DNA of 64,000 nt, from NCBI RefSeq assembly GCF_002858935.1, contig NZ_PJRT01000009.1:248001-312000 (forward strand). Reading direction: 5' to 3'. The DNA comes from Pantoea endophytica (GTDB taxonomy: Bacteria > Pseudomonadota > Gammaproteobacteria > Enterobacterales > Enterobacteriaceae). Under the pieces are notes generated by a model. The model made no database searches. It had not been told where the DNA came from and saw only the letters and a list, made by a program, of their open reading frames with translations. Made by a program: the position numbers and the translations under genes. Shown in pieces: positions 49,343 to 59,386 of the stretch; positions within the stretch are counted from its first letter, which is position 1; each line of letters opens with the position of its first letter.

Positions 49343-49343
<1 letters not shown>
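49322..49343. other. Hairpin between yhbO and yhbP
   Basis: GGGTCGCC and GGCGGCCC pair (one G-T) around GTGAAT. It sits between convergent genes but has no T-run. It resembles the yjiN-lptG stem and may be a member of a small interspersed family. Confidence 0.4.
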
Positions 49344-50119
<776 letters not shown>

Positions 50120-50136
<17 letters not shown>

Positions 50137-50626
50137 ACGGCAGCGCGAATTCGATCAGCCCTTCTGCACCGACAAACGCATCGTCGGCCAGTTTGTAAAC
50201 CTGAAAGGCCGCTTCACTGCCTAACCAGCGACAGTGCAAACCATGACGTGCCGCCGGTTCAAAGCCGAGTGGATTGTAGAACTCAGGATCGCCCAGCACC
50301 ACCACGGCGCTGTAGCTGAACTCATTCAGTGAATCCAACCCTTCATACACCAGCCGTTTAGCAAGGCCCTGTTTGCGCACCGATTCATCCACGGCGAGCG
50401 GCGCCAAAGCGACCCAGTTGCGGTCTTCTCCCTGCAGGGTCACCGGACTGAAAGCGGCATAACCCAGCACCTGACCTTCATCATCCGTGGCAACTACACC
50501 GAGAGTCAGCAAGCCATCTTCGCGCAGTTGCTGTATCAGTTCCGCTTCGGCAGCGGTAGCAAAACTGCGCTTTAACAGGCTATCGATGCCTGCTGCATCA
50601 ACGCCAATTTCAGTACGAATCAACAT
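50120..50626 (-). CDS. yhbS: GNAT acetyltransferase YhbS
   Basis: 168 residues. [20 protein letters not shown] and the GNAT loop [20 protein letters not shown], plus [20 protein letters not shown], identify YhbS. E. coli YhbS has been linked to glycerol-3-phosphate metabolism (glpT-related) but its substrate is not settled. The gene overlaps the ubiT end by 7 bp and is co-transcribed after it. Confidence 0.93.
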
Positions 50627-51153
50627 GAGATCCCCGCGCGCGCCTCAGCGGCCTTCGCGTCCTGTTTCATTCCTGTCTCAATAAAAGCAGCGAGCTGCTG
50701 CAATCCCGTGCGTAATGGCGTGGGCATGGCATCCAGTTCAATGGCATCCATCAGGTTTTTCACCTCAAGTCCCAGCTCAGTGTCACCTTCAATCACCAGA
50801 CGGCGTTGAAAGAACAACATATCGGGATCCGCTTTGCGTGCTGCCACCAGCAACAGATCGTTGGCTTCACCGCGAAACCAGACATCAGCCTCGGTGTCGC
50901 GCGAAACGGTCAGGCGCCCTGCTTGCAGGGTGGTGATCCAGCGCAGATTCACATCGGCAACCTCAATCCCCAGATAACGCCCTTCCAGAAAGTCTAACTC
51001 ACCTTCAGACAAAGCATGACGAAATTGCCAGTTTAGGAGTTGTTGCAGAATAGCTTTTTTTAGCGGGAAAGGGGTAATGGAAACAGGTAAAGCAAGGAAT
51101 TCTGGCCCTTTTTCAACAATCAGACCGCGTAAGCGCGCAAACATCATCGTCAT
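50620..51153 (-). CDS. ubiT: UbiT (YhbT), SCP2-domain ubiquinone accessory factor
   Basis: 177 residues with an SCP2 sterol-carrier domain (residues about 40-145: FRHALSEGELDFLEGRYLGI, ADVWFRGEANDLLLVAARKA, RLVIEGDTELGLEVKN). UbiT binds ubiquinone intermediates during the O2-independent pathway, together with UbiU and UbiV. It is divergent from ubiUV. Overlap with yhbS suggests a shared transcript. Confidence 0.95.
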   Translation of the reverse strand: MTMMFARLRGLIVEKGPEFLALPVSITPFPLKKAILQQLLNWQFRHALSEGELDFLEGRYLGIEVADVNLRWITTLQAGRLTVSRDTEADVWFRGEANDLLLVAARKADPDMLFFQRRLVIEGDTELGLEVKNLMDAIELDAMPTPLRTGLQQLAAFIETGMKQDAKAAEARAGISC

Positions 51154-51347
51154 TCCCTTCAGAAAATTTCATCTATTTTGCCACATCTGACCGGCTTCGC
51201 CTCCACTGAGATCAAGGAAATCGCCGCCTGGCTGGACGAAAAACCTTCACTCCCAATCATCAATGCCGCTTTCACTGCCTTAAATCAATATTGCTGTCGG
51301 GTCAGTTATTTACACTCTTCGGCTTCAGAATCCGGGGAGGAAAATGT

Positions 51348-52343
51348 ATGGAACTGCTGTGTCCGGCGGGGAATTTGCCTGCGCTGAAATCGGCGGTGGA
51401 GCATGGTGCTGACGCGGTGTATGTCGGCCTGAAAGACGATACCAATGCCCGCCACTTTGCTGGCCTCAATTTTACCGATAAGAAACTGGCTGAAGCCGCA
51501 CGCTATCTGCATCAGCATCGGCGCAAACTGCATGTGGCAATCAACACCTTCGCCCATCCTGATGGCATCAATCGCTGGCAAAGCGCGATTGATGTTGCCG
51601 CTCAGAACGGCGCGGATGCGTTGATTCTGGCCGATATTGCCACGCTGGAGTACGCGGCAAAACACTATCCGCAGGTTGAGCGTCACCTTTCGGTACAGGC
51701 CTCCGCCACCAATCTGCAGGCCATCCATTTTTACCATCGTCATTTTCAACTCAGCCGCGTGGTGCTGCCGCGCGTGCTGTCGATGCATCAGGTCAAACAG
51801 CTGGCGCGTGAAACGCCGGTACCGCTGGAAGTGTTCGCTTTCGGTAGCCTGTGCATTATGGCTGAAGGCCGCTGCTACCTCTCTTCCTGGCTGACCGGCG
51901 AGTCGCCTAACAGCGCGGGAGCCTGCTCGCCGGCGAAATTTGTGCGTTGGCAGCAGACGCCAAAAGGCATGGAATCGCGCCTGAATGAGGTGCTGATTGA
52001 CCGTTACGCGCCCGACGAGAGCGCTGGCTATCCCACCTTGTGCAAAGGCCGTTATGAAGTGGATAACAAGCTCTATCACGTATTGGAAGAACCCACCAGC
52101 CTGAACACCTTGTCGCTGCTGCCTGAACTGCTTCGCGCCAACATTGCCTCGGTGAAAATTGAAGGACGTCAGCGCAGCCCGGCCTATGTGGCGCAGGTAG
52201 CGAAAGTGTGGCGTCAGGCCATTGATCGCTGCATGGCATCGCCGGAACAGTATGCCGTGCAGGAACCCTGGATGCAGGCGTTGGGCGAGTTATCAGAAGG
52301 CAGCCAAACCACGCTCGGTGCTTATCACCGCGACTGGCAATAA
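51348..52343 (+). CDS. ubiU: UbiU (YhbU), O2-independent ubiquinone hydroxylase subunit
   Basis: 331 residues from the ATG at 51348, which has a strong GGGGAGG and the family start MELLCPAGNLPALKSAVEHG. U32-peptidase-family fold; conserved SCCYLSS-like cysteine set in SLCIMAEGRCYLSSWLTGES and ACSPAKFVRW binds a [4Fe-4S] cluster. With UbiV it hydroxylates ubiquinone precursors using prephenate as oxygen donor. It is followed by ubiV after 9 bp. Confidence 0.96.
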   Translation: MELLCPAGNLPALKSAVEHGADAVYVGLKDDTNARHFAGLNFTDKKLAEAARYLHQHRRKLHVAINTFAHPDGINRWQSAIDVAAQNGADALILADIATLEYAAKHYPQVERHLSVQASATNLQAIHFYHRHFQLSRVVLPRVLSMHQVKQLARETPVPLEVFAFGSLCIMAEGRCYLSSWLTGESPNSAGACSPAKFVRWQQTPKGMESRLNEVLIDRYAPDESAGYPTLCKGRYEVDNKLYHVLEEPTSLNTLSLLPELLRANIASVKIEGRQRSPAYVAQVAKVWRQAIDRCMASPEQYAVQEPWMQALGELSEGSQTTLGAYHRDWQ

Positions 52344-52352
52344 GGAGATCGC

Positions 52353-53237
52353 ATGAAATACGCCATCGGGCCGGTGCTGTGGTACTGGCCAACTGCAACG
52401 CTGGAAACCTTTTATCAACGCGCCGCCGAGAGCAGCGCCGAGATCATCTATCTCGGCGAAGCCGTCTGCAGTAAAAGACGCGCCACCTCGTTCCATCAAT
52501 GGATGGACATCGCGCGCATGCTAGCGCTGCAGGGCAAGCAAGTGGTGCTGAGTACGTTGGCACTGCTGCAGTCGCCATCGGAAGTCAAAGAGCTGCGCCG
52601 CTATGTCGAAAACGGAGAGTTCCTGCTGGAAGCCAATGATATCGGCACAGTGAATATGGCGGCGGAGCGCAAATTGCCGTTTGTCGCCGGCCCAACGCTG
52701 AATGTGTATAACGCGCAGACGCTGCAACTGTTGCTGAAAGAAGGCATGACGCGCTGGTGCATTCCGGTGGAGATGTCCCGCGACTGGCTGATTCAACTGC
52801 TGCAACAGTGCGATGCGGCGGGTGTGCGAGAACAATTTGAGGTGGAAGTGCTTGGCTATGGTCATCTGCCGCTGGCGCTGTCAGCACGCTGCTTTACCGC
52901 ACGCGCTGAGAATCGTGGCAAAGATGATTGCCAAACCTGCTGCATCAATTACCCAACCGGCCGCCGCGTGCTCTCGCAGGAAGGCCAGCAGGTGTTTGTG
53001 CTCAACGGCATTCAGACCATGAGCGGCTATTGCTACAACCTCGGCAATGACCTGAGCGGCATGCATAACTGGATCGACATTGTACGTTTGTCGCCCCAGG
53101 GCGAAAGTACACTCGCCGAAGTGGATCGCTTCCGCGCCAACGAAGCCGGTCAGGCGCCGCTAATGATGGCGCGCGGCAGTGATTGTAATGGTTATTGGCG
53201 TCGCCTGGCGGGAATGGCACTGGAAGGCGGCAGGTAA
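52353..53237 (+). CDS. ubiV: UbiV (YhbV), O2-independent ubiquinone hydroxylase subunit
   Basis: 294 residues. U32 family; begins MKYAIGPVLWYWPTATLETF. Cysteines in SARCFTARAENRGKDDCQTC and CINYPTGRR coordinate a [4Fe-4S] cluster. It forms a heterodimer with UbiU. The ATG is 9 bp after ubiU, with AAGGAG. The operon probably responds to Fnr in E. coli; I saw no clear Fnr box here. Confidence 0.96.
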   Translation: MKYAIGPVLWYWPTATLETFYQRAAESSAEIIYLGEAVCSKRRATSFHQWMDIARMLALQGKQVVLSTLALLQSPSEVKELRRYVENGEFLLEANDIGTVNMAAERKLPFVAGPTLNVYNAQTLQLLLKEGMTRWCIPVEMSRDWLIQLLQQCDAAGVREQFEVEVLGYGHLPLALSARCFTARAENRGKDDCQTCCINYPTGRRVLSQEGQQVFVLNGIQTMSGYCYNLGNDLSGMHNWIDIVRLSPQGESTLAEVDRFRANEAGQAPLMMARGSDCNGYWRRLAGMALEGGR

Positions 53238-53354
53238 AGGCACATTCCGGCTATATTCCTGCTGTTATTAGCAGTTTTAATATAGGTAACGATGAGTAAT
53301 ACTCACAAGCGCAGGTCCGACTAAACACCTGCGCCATCCCTATTTGGAGTGCCC

Positions 53355-54365
53355 ATGTCTGAGAAAAAAACTGTTCGCCTGTCCGTGTTGGATCTGGCCC
53401 CTATTCCACAAGGTTCCACTGCACGCGACGCGTTCCATAATTCGCTGGCACTGGCCCGTCAGTCCGAAGCATTGGGCTTTCACCGCTACTGGCTGGCGGA
53501 ACACCATAATATGACGGGGATTGCCAGCGCCGCGACGTCAGTGCTGATTGGCTATTTAGCGGCTAATACCGAAACGCTGCGCCTCGGTTCAGGCGGCATT
53601 ATGCTGCCCAATCACGCGCCGCTGGTGATCGCCGAACAGTTTGGTACCCTCGAGTCACTCTATCCTGGGCGCATCGATTTGGGACTGGGCCGCGCGCCGG
53701 GTTCCGACCAACGCACCATGCTGGCGTTGCGTCGTCATCTTTCCAGCGGCCAGGCAGATAGTTTTCCGGAAGATGTCTCTGAACTGATTCGCTGGTTTGA
53801 CGCCGAAGAGGGAGAACATCCGCCAGTACAACCGGTTCCAGGTTTAGGATTGAAAATTCCGGTGTGGCTGCTCGGTTCCAGCCTGTACAGCGCGCAACTG
53901 GCCGCTCAGCTGGGTTTGCCGTTTGCATTTGCCTCGCATTTCGCGCCGGATCTGCTGTTCCAGGCGCTGCATCTCTATCGTGAGAAATTCAAACCTTCCG
54001 CGCGTCTGGCGAAGCCGTATGCGATGGTGTGCGTCAACGTCGTTGCAGCCGATAGCGAACGTGACGCTCGCTTCCTGTTCACCTCGATGCAGCAGCAGTT
54101 TATTAACCTGCGTCGCGGCAAACCGGGTCCGCTACCTGCGCCGGTGGAGAACATGGATAATCTGTGGTCGCCGTCCGAGCAATATGGCGTGCAGCAGGCA
54201 CTCAGCATGTCGATTGTCGGCGATAGCGATAAAGTCCGCAGCGGCCTCGCAGCGCTGATGCGTGAAACCCAGGCGGATGAAATTATGGTTAACGGCCAGA
54301 TTTACGATTCGCAGGCGCGTCTGCGCTCCTTCGCGCTGGCAATGGAAGCAGCGAGCACGCTGTAA
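53355..54365 (+). CDS. yhbW: YhbW, luciferase-like flavin monooxygenase family
   Basis: 336 residues. LLM-class flavin-dependent protein: [55 protein letters not shown] and [17 protein letters not shown]. It would use FMNH2 to oxidise an unknown small substrate. It follows ubiV as in E. coli (gap 117 bp, so possibly its own promoter). ATG at 53355 is preferred over an in-frame GTG two codons earlier because GGAG lies at the correct distance. Confidence 0.94.
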   Translation: MSEKKTVRLSVLDLAPIPQGSTARDAFHNSLALARQSEALGFHRYWLAEHHNMTGIASAATSVLIGYLAANTETLRLGSGGIMLPNHAPLVIAEQFGTLESLYPGRIDLGLGRAPGSDQRTMLALRRHLSSGQADSFPEDVSELIRWFDAEEGEHPPVQPVPGLGLKIPVWLLGSSLYSAQLAAQLGLPFAFASHFAPDLLFQALHLYREKFKPSARLAKPYAMVCVNVVAADSERDARFLFTSMQQQFINLRRGKPGPLPAPVENMDNLWSPSEQYGVQQALSMSIVGDSDKVRSGLAALMRETQADEIMVNGQIYDSQARLRSFALAMEAASTL

Positions 54366-54368
54366 ACC

Positions 54369-55286
54369 TCATTGCGGTGGGTTTAACCACTCTGGGCCCA
54401 CCGCAAGGGTTCGCACGTCTCGCGCCGGTGACTGACCGTGAAAACGGCTGTATTCGCGACTGAACTGCGAAGCACTTTGATAACCCACCCGATAACCCGC
54501 CGTGCCGGCATCCAGCTTCTCAATCAACATCAAACGCCGCGCCTCGTTGAGCCGCAGCTGCTTTTGATACTGCATCGGCGTCATCGCCGTTACCGCTTTA
54601 AAGTGATGATGCAGCGACGAAATACTCATCCCTACGCTGCTCGCCAGAAAATCCATTTTCAACGGCTGATGAAAGTTTTCGCGTAGCCAACGCGCGGCGC
54701 GCGCCACTTTGTTGCCTGGCCGTTCCGTCAACGCCATGTTGAGAATGCGCGGCCCTTCGGGTCCAGTCAGCAAACGATAGAAAATCTCCTGCTCAATCAA
54801 CGGTGCCAGCGCGGCTATGTCCTGCGGGTGATCCAGCAATTCGACTAAACGCATCACCGCATCCACCAACGGGGGCGCGACTTTATGCACGGCGATACCG
54901 CGCTCGCTCACCGCCGTGCTGCCGAGTTGATGGTGCGGAAAGTGTTCCAGATAACGCATCAGACGCGTTTCGTTAATGGTGATGCCCACACCAAGATTCG
55001 GTTTCTCTGGCGTAGCCATGACCACGCAGGATTGCACCGGCATATCAAGCGTTACCAACAGTAAATCGCCCGGCCCGTAATGCATCACTTCATCACCCAT
55101 GCGCAGCGCTTTTTGCCCCTGCGCGATCAGGGCAAAGCTCGCCCAGGTCGCCACGTGCGCCAAACTGGTGGGCTGAGAACTGCGGCCGAAAGAGAGAAAG
55201 TCGATTGGGCAATAGTGACGACCATCCTGCGGTACGTGGCGAGCAATAATTGCCACCAACTGCTGCCATTGTTCCTGATGAATCAT
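54369..55286 (-). CDS. AraC-family transcriptional regulator (AraC_N cupin type)
   Basis: 305 residues. An N-terminal cupin-like domain (ALIAQGQKALRMGDEVMHYG, LLVTLDMPVQSCVVMA) and a C-terminal pair of HTH motifs (LASSVGMSISSLHHHFKAVT, YRVGYQSASQFSREYSRFHG). This is the AraC_N (PF06719) subfamily that often controls a divergent short-chain dehydrogenase. The divergent gene here is exactly such an enzyme. It is convergent with yhbW, which ends 3 bp away. In E. coli mtr lies in this position. Confidence 0.92.
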   Translation of the reverse strand: MIHQEQWQQLVAIIARHVPQDGRHYCPIDFLSFGRSSQPTSLAHVATWASFALIAQGQKALRMGDEVMHYGPGDLLLVTLDMPVQSCVVMATPEKPNLGVGITINETRLMRYLEHFPHHQLGSTAVSERGIAVHKVAPPLVDAVMRLVELLDHPQDIAALAPLIEQEIFYRLLTGPEGPRILNMALTERPGNKVARAARWLRENFHQPLKMDFLASSVGMSISSLHHHFKAVTAMTPMQYQKQLRLNEARRLMLIEKLDAGTAGYRVGYQSASQFSREYSRFHGQSPARDVRTLAVGPEWLNPPQ

Positions 55287-55469
55287 GCGCTCGGTGCTCC
55301 GCGGTAAGAAATCACTGATTTGATATTCTCGCTTGTAGTTGGCGCTGCGACTAGTCCTTGAACAGCAGATTTGCAGGATCGTGCAAGAAGCTTGCAGGAT
55401 TGCGCTACCACCCGATTGTATGGACAGCGCATGCTTTATTTTCCCCGAAATCTCAGGTGGAGAGACACG

Positions 55470-56216
55470 ATGAAAACACTTGAAGGCAAAATTGCGCTGG
55501 TGACGGGCGCTTCGAAAGGCATTGGTGCCGCCATCGCCATGACTTTCGCGGCGGCCGGTGCTCGGGTGGTGGTGAATTATCTTCAGGACGAAGTGGGTGC
55601 GGCGGATGTGGTGACCGACATTCAGGCGCTGGGTAGCGACGCCATCGCCGTACAGGCTGATATTTCACGCGAGGCCGATGTGCAGCGCTTGTTCGCTAGC
55701 AGCATTGAGCAGTTTGGCGCACCCGATATTGTGGTGAATAACGCCGGCATTTTTCACCACGGTGACTTTGCCGGGCTTAGCCTCAGCGAGATGCAGCAGC
55801 AGCTGAATGTGAATCTGCTGGGCACCTTGCTGGTGTGTCAGCAGGCGGCAAAACATTTCCCCGCACGCGGCGGTTCCATCATCAACCTTAGCGCTTTAAA
55901 TAGCCAACGCAGCACGCCCGGCTCGGTGCTTTGGGCAGCAACCAAAGGCGCGATCGATACCTTAACGCAGGGCCTCGCACGCGAGCTTGGGCCACGTAAT
56001 ATTCGCGTCAATGCGTTAGCACCCGGCATTATTTTGACCGAAGGTTTGCTGGCGGCGAAGAAGATGCACCCGGAGTTGAAAGCACAGCTGATAGCGGCAA
56101 CGCCGCTCGGACGCTTTGGCTTGCCGGAAGATGTGGCGCAGGTGGCGCTGTTTCTGGCGTCAGAAGAGTCAGCTTACGTTAGCGGTGAACGCGTGCTGAT
56201 TGCTGGTGGCGTGTAA
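55470..56216 (+). CDS. Short-chain dehydrogenase/reductase
   Basis: 248 residues from the ATG at 55470 (AGGTGGAGAG upstream); the longer frame would run 33 codons into the promoter. Classical SDR: TGASKGIGAAIAMTF for NAD(P) binding, NNAGIFHHGD, and the catalytic Ser-Tyr-Lys row. The usual YxxxK is missing: the equivalent position reads VLWAATKGAIDTL, so W/A replaces Tyr while Lys is kept. Its active site may thus be altered. It is divergent from an AraC-type regulator, suggesting induction by a substrate. A terminator follows. Confidence 0.9.
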   Translation: MKTLEGKIALVTGASKGIGAAIAMTFAAAGARVVVNYLQDEVGAADVVTDIQALGSDAIAVQADISREADVQRLFASSIEQFGAPDIVVNNAGIFHHGDFAGLSLSEMQQQLNVNLLGTLLVCQQAAKHFPARGGSIINLSALNSQRSTPGSVLWAATKGAIDTLTQGLARELGPRNIRVNALAPGIILTEGLLAAKKMHPELKAQLIAATPLGRFGLPEDVAQVALFLASEESAYVSGERVLIAGGV

Positions 56217-56236
56217 AATTTACCTTCCACGCGCAT

Positions 56237-56266
56237 AAAAAAAGGGACGCGTTAGCGTCCCTTTTT
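56237..56266. terminator. Bidirectional terminator between SDR and deaD
   Basis: GGGACGC and GCGTCCC pair around GTTA, flanked by A7 on one side and T5 on the other, suiting both convergent genes. Confidence 0.85.
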
Positions 56267-56284
56267 ACTTTTCGCGTTTATCGC

Positions 56285-58195
56285 TTATGCGTCACGACGA
56301 CGTGGTGCAGCAGCGCCTTCTGGACGCGGGCCACGACCACCTTCACGGCTGAAGCGTCCGCCTTCACGGCCACCTTCACGACGTTCGGAGAAGCGACGTG
56401 GAGCGCCTTCGCCACGTGGAGCACCATCACCGCGCGGTGCGCCATTGCCACGACGTTCGCCGCCAGCAGATGGACGACGTTCGCTACGCTCGTGCACTGG
56501 CGCATCACCCATCAGCTGCATATTCATCGGTTTGTTCAGAATACGCGTACGAGTAAAGTGCTGCAGCACTTCGCCCGGCATGCCTTTCGGCAGCTCGATG
56601 GTTGAGTGAGTACCAAACAGCTTGATGTTACCGATGTAACGGCTGCTGATGTCGCCTTCGTTAGCGATCGCGCCAACGATGTGACGAACTTCAACACCAT
56701 CATCACGGCCCACTTCAATGCGATACAGCTGCATTTCGCCAACGTCACGACGTTCACGACGTGGACGATCGCCATCGCGGCTGTCACGGCTTTCGCGTGG
56801 ACCACGAGAATCACGTGAATCACGACGCTCACCACGGTCAGGACGATCGCTGAACTCGCGACGTGCTGGACGCGGTGCTTCTGGTGGCAGAATCAGTGGA
56901 CGTTCGCCCTGAGCCATTTTCAGCAGTGCTGCGGCCAGCGTTTCGATATCCAGATCTTCGCCCGGCTGCATTTTGCTCAGCAGTGCGCGGTACTGATCCA
57001 GATCGCTGCTTTCCAGCTGCTGCTGTACTTTCGCCGCGAACTTAGCCAGACGACGCTCACCCAGCAGTTCTGCGTTTGGCAGCTCAACTTCTGGAATGGT
57101 CAGCTTCATGGTGCGTTCGATGTTGCGCAGCAGACGACGCTCGCGGTTCTCAACGAACAGCAACGCACGACCTGCACGACCAGCACGGCCGGTACGACCG
57201 ATACGGTGAACGTAAGACTCTGCATCCATTGGGATATCAAAGTTTACGACCAGACTGATACGCTCAACGTCCAGACCACGTGCTGCAACGTCGGTCGCGA
57301 TCAGGATGTCGAGACGACCATCTTTCAAACGCTCCAGCGTCTGCTCACGCAGTGCCTGGTTCATGTCGCCGTTCAGTGCTGCGCTGTTATAACCGCTGCG
57401 CTCCAGCGCTTCGGCCACTTCCAGCGTGGCATTTTTGGTACGCACGAAGATGATGGCTGCATCGAAATCTTCCGCTTCCAGGAAACGAACCAGCGCATCA
57501 GTTTTACGGCCGTATGCGGTCCAGTAAGACTGAGAAATGTCCGGGCGCGTAGTCAGGCTTGACTGGATGCGCACTTCCTGTGGATCTTTCATGAAACGCT
57601 TGGTAATACGACGAATCGCTTCTGGCATGGTGGCTGAGAACAGCGCGGTCTGATGACCGTCTGGAATCTGCGCCATAATGGTTTCAACGTCTTCGATGAA
57701 GCCCATACGCAGCATTTCATCCGCTTCGTCCAGCACCAGACCGCGCAGGTTAGACAGATCTAACGTGCCACGCTTCAGGTGATCCAGCAGACGACCAGGG
57801 GTACCCACAACAACTTGTGGTCCCTGACGCAGTGCGCGCAGCTGTACGTCATAACGTTGGCCGCCGTACAGAGCTACCACGTTAATGCCACGCATGTGTT
57901 TAGAGAATTCTGTGACGGCTTCAGCAACCTGTACCGCCAATTCGCGGGTAGGTGCCAGCACCAAAATTTGCGGTGCTTTAACAGTAGCATCAATGTTGTT
58001 TAGCAGCGGCAGTGAGAATGCCGCAGTTTTACCACTACCGGTCTGCGCCATACCCAACACGTCACGGCCAGCCAGCAGATGAGGAATACACTCAGCCTGG
58101 ATTGGAGAAGGCTTTACGTAGCCCATACCGTTCAGTGATTCGAGGATGTCGGCGTTCAGGCCAAGGTCAGCAAAAGTGGTTTGAATATCAGTCAT
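56285..58195 (-). CDS. deaD: ATP-dependent RNA helicase DeaD (CsdA)
   Basis: 636 residues from the ATG at 58193-58195 ([13 protein letters not shown]). DEAD-box motifs: [26 protein letters not shown] and [18 protein letters not shown]. An RNA-binding domain ([20 protein letters not shown]) and a long Arg/Gly/Glu-rich tail with near-direct repeats ([20 protein letters not shown]) follow. It assists 50S assembly and mRNA decay at low temperature. yrbN lies just upstream. It is convergent with the SDR gene. Confidence 0.97.
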   Translation of the reverse strand: MTDIQTTFADLGLNADILESLNGMGYVKPSPIQAECIPHLLAGRDVLGMAQTGSGKTAAFSLPLLNNIDATVKAPQILVLAPTRELAVQVAEAVTEFSKHMRGINVVALYGGQRYDVQLRALRQGPQVVVGTPGRLLDHLKRGTLDLSNLRGLVLDEADEMLRMGFIEDVETIMAQIPDGHQTALFSATMPEAIRRITKRFMKDPQEVRIQSSLTTRPDISQSYWTAYGRKTDALVRFLEAEDFDAAIIFVRTKNATLEVAEALERSGYNSAALNGDMNQALREQTLERLKDGRLDILIATDVAARGLDVERISLVVNFDIPMDAESYVHRIGRTGRAGRAGRALLFVENRERRLLRNIERTMKLTIPEVELPNAELLGERRLAKFAAKVQQQLESSDLDQYRALLSKMQPGEDLDIETLAAALLKMAQGERPLILPPEAPRPARREFSDRPDRGERRDSRDSRGPRESRDSRDGDRPRRERRDVGEMQLYRIEVGRDDGVEVRHIVGAIANEGDISSRYIGNIKLFGTHSTIELPKGMPGEVLQHFTRTRILNKPMNMQLMGDAPVHERSERRPSAGGERRGNGAPRGDGAPRGEGAPRRFSERREGGREGGRFSREGGRGPRPEGAAAPRRRDA

Positions 58196-58211
58196 GTAGT
58201 ACACGTGCCTC

Positions 58212-58268
58212 TTAGATTGCGGCGGCCAGTCTACATAACTCGTCGTGAAAACTTTCAGTCATTTTCAT
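58212..58268 (-). CDS. yrbN: Small protein YrbN
   Basis: An 18-codon ORF ([18 protein letters not shown]) lies 16 bp before deaD, too short for ordinary ORF finding. Residues [14 protein letters not shown] match my recollection of E. coli YrbN, a 26-residue protein at the same place between nlpI and deaD. The present frame ends earlier, since TAA follows codon 18. Its role is unknown; translation may be coupled to deaD. Confidence 0.75.
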   Translation of the reverse strand: MKMTESFHDELCRLAAAI

Positions 58269-58372
58269 CAAAAAGTGTGAACCGGCTCAAATTAGAAGTT
58301 TTGACGAACAGAAAAGCCCTCATCTCTGAAGATGATGACTTTACAGGTATTCAGGCAATAAAAGTTCGTCAG

Positions 58373-59257
58373 CTATTGCTGGTCAGATTCTGATAAATCG
58401 TCTTGTGTCTGGCCGAGTTGCGCCAGTTCCAACAATGCGTATCGGTGCTCAACAAAGTTATTTACGTTGTTGGCCACCGCCAGTTTGAACAACGCTTTCG
58501 CGTCGTCCTTCTCCCCCAGACTTAGGTAATACTTACCTAAATAGAAGTTGGTTTCACTGAGATGTTCAGCGAGCGAGGTGTTATCCGTTGCGTCCGCCTT
58601 GAGACGTTCCATCAGCGTTTTTTCACTGATGTCGCCAAGGTAGAACTCGACAATATTCCATCCCCATTGATCGCGAACCGCTTTGTCATGACGCTGTCTC
58701 AGCGTAACTTTTGCCTTGTCGGCATCCATATCGCTTTCAACGAGATAGAGCCAAAGGCTGCGGAATGGATCGTTAGGATCGTCTTGATAAAACGCCAGCA
58801 GATCATCTTGCGCTAACTTGTATCGACCGCCGTAATAGAGGGCGATACCACGGTTTAAATGCGCATAGTTGTAAGTTGGATCAAGCTCAAGTACAGAATC
58901 AAACGCTTCATAGGCAGCATCAAAGTTGCCTGCCTGCGTTAAGTATATACCGAGATAGTTAAATACCTCAGGCATATCTGGTCTTATAGACAGCGCTTGC
59001 GAAAAATCGTTCCGCGCTAATGCCCTCAGACCCAAACTATCATACAACACTCCGCGCTCATATAATAGCTGTGCGCGTTCATCATCGGTCAGGGCACGAC
59101 TGGCAAGAATTTGTTCCATTCGCGCCAGGATCACCTCTTGCTGCAGTGTGGGCTGCAAAGGTACTGCCAGAACTTCGTTCTTACGCCAATTGGAGTTGCT
59201 GCATCCTGCCAGCGTGATAGCTGTCGCAACAAAACACCAGCGCAAAAAAGGCTTCAT
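58373..59257 (-). CDS. nlpI: Lipoprotein NlpI
   Basis: 294 residues, E. coli length. Lipobox LAGC with Cys19 after [18 protein letters not shown]. Tetratricopeptide repeats (residues about 62-200: [60 protein letters not shown]). NlpI is an outer-membrane adaptor that presents MepS to the Prc protease and organises peptidoglycan hydrolases. It lies between pnp and deaD, as in E. coli. Confidence 0.97.
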   Translation of the reverse strand: MKPFLRWCFVATAITLAGCSNSNWRKNEVLAVPLQPTLQQEVILARMEQILASRALTDDERAQLLYERGVLYDSLGLRALARNDFSQALSIRPDMPEVFNYLGIYLTQAGNFDAAYEAFDSVLELDPTYNYAHLNRGIALYYGGRYKLAQDDLLAFYQDDPNDPFRSLWLYLVESDMDADKAKVTLRQRHDKAVRDQWGWNIVEFYLGDISEKTLMERLKADATDNTSLAEHLSETNFYLGKYYLSLGEKDDAKALFKLAVANNVNNFVEHRYALLELAQLGQTQDDLSESDQQ

Positions 59258-59346
59258 TTCCCACTCCCGAATACAAACATTGGGACAACCATCCTGTCAT
59301 CCTCCTGCTGTGCACAAGGATTCCCGCCCTCGCGATGATCTAAACA

Positions 59347-59371
59347 CCTCTCCCCGCAAAGCAGGGAGAGG
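59347..59371 (-). terminator. Hairpin between pnp and nlpI
   Basis: CCTCTCCC and GGGAGAGG form a perfect 8-bp stem around CGCAAAGCA. The following T content on the minus strand is modest, so it may be a 3'-stabilising or attenuating stem after pnp rather than a strong terminator. Confidence 0.45.
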
Positions 59372-59386
59372 TAAATCGGTAAACGC

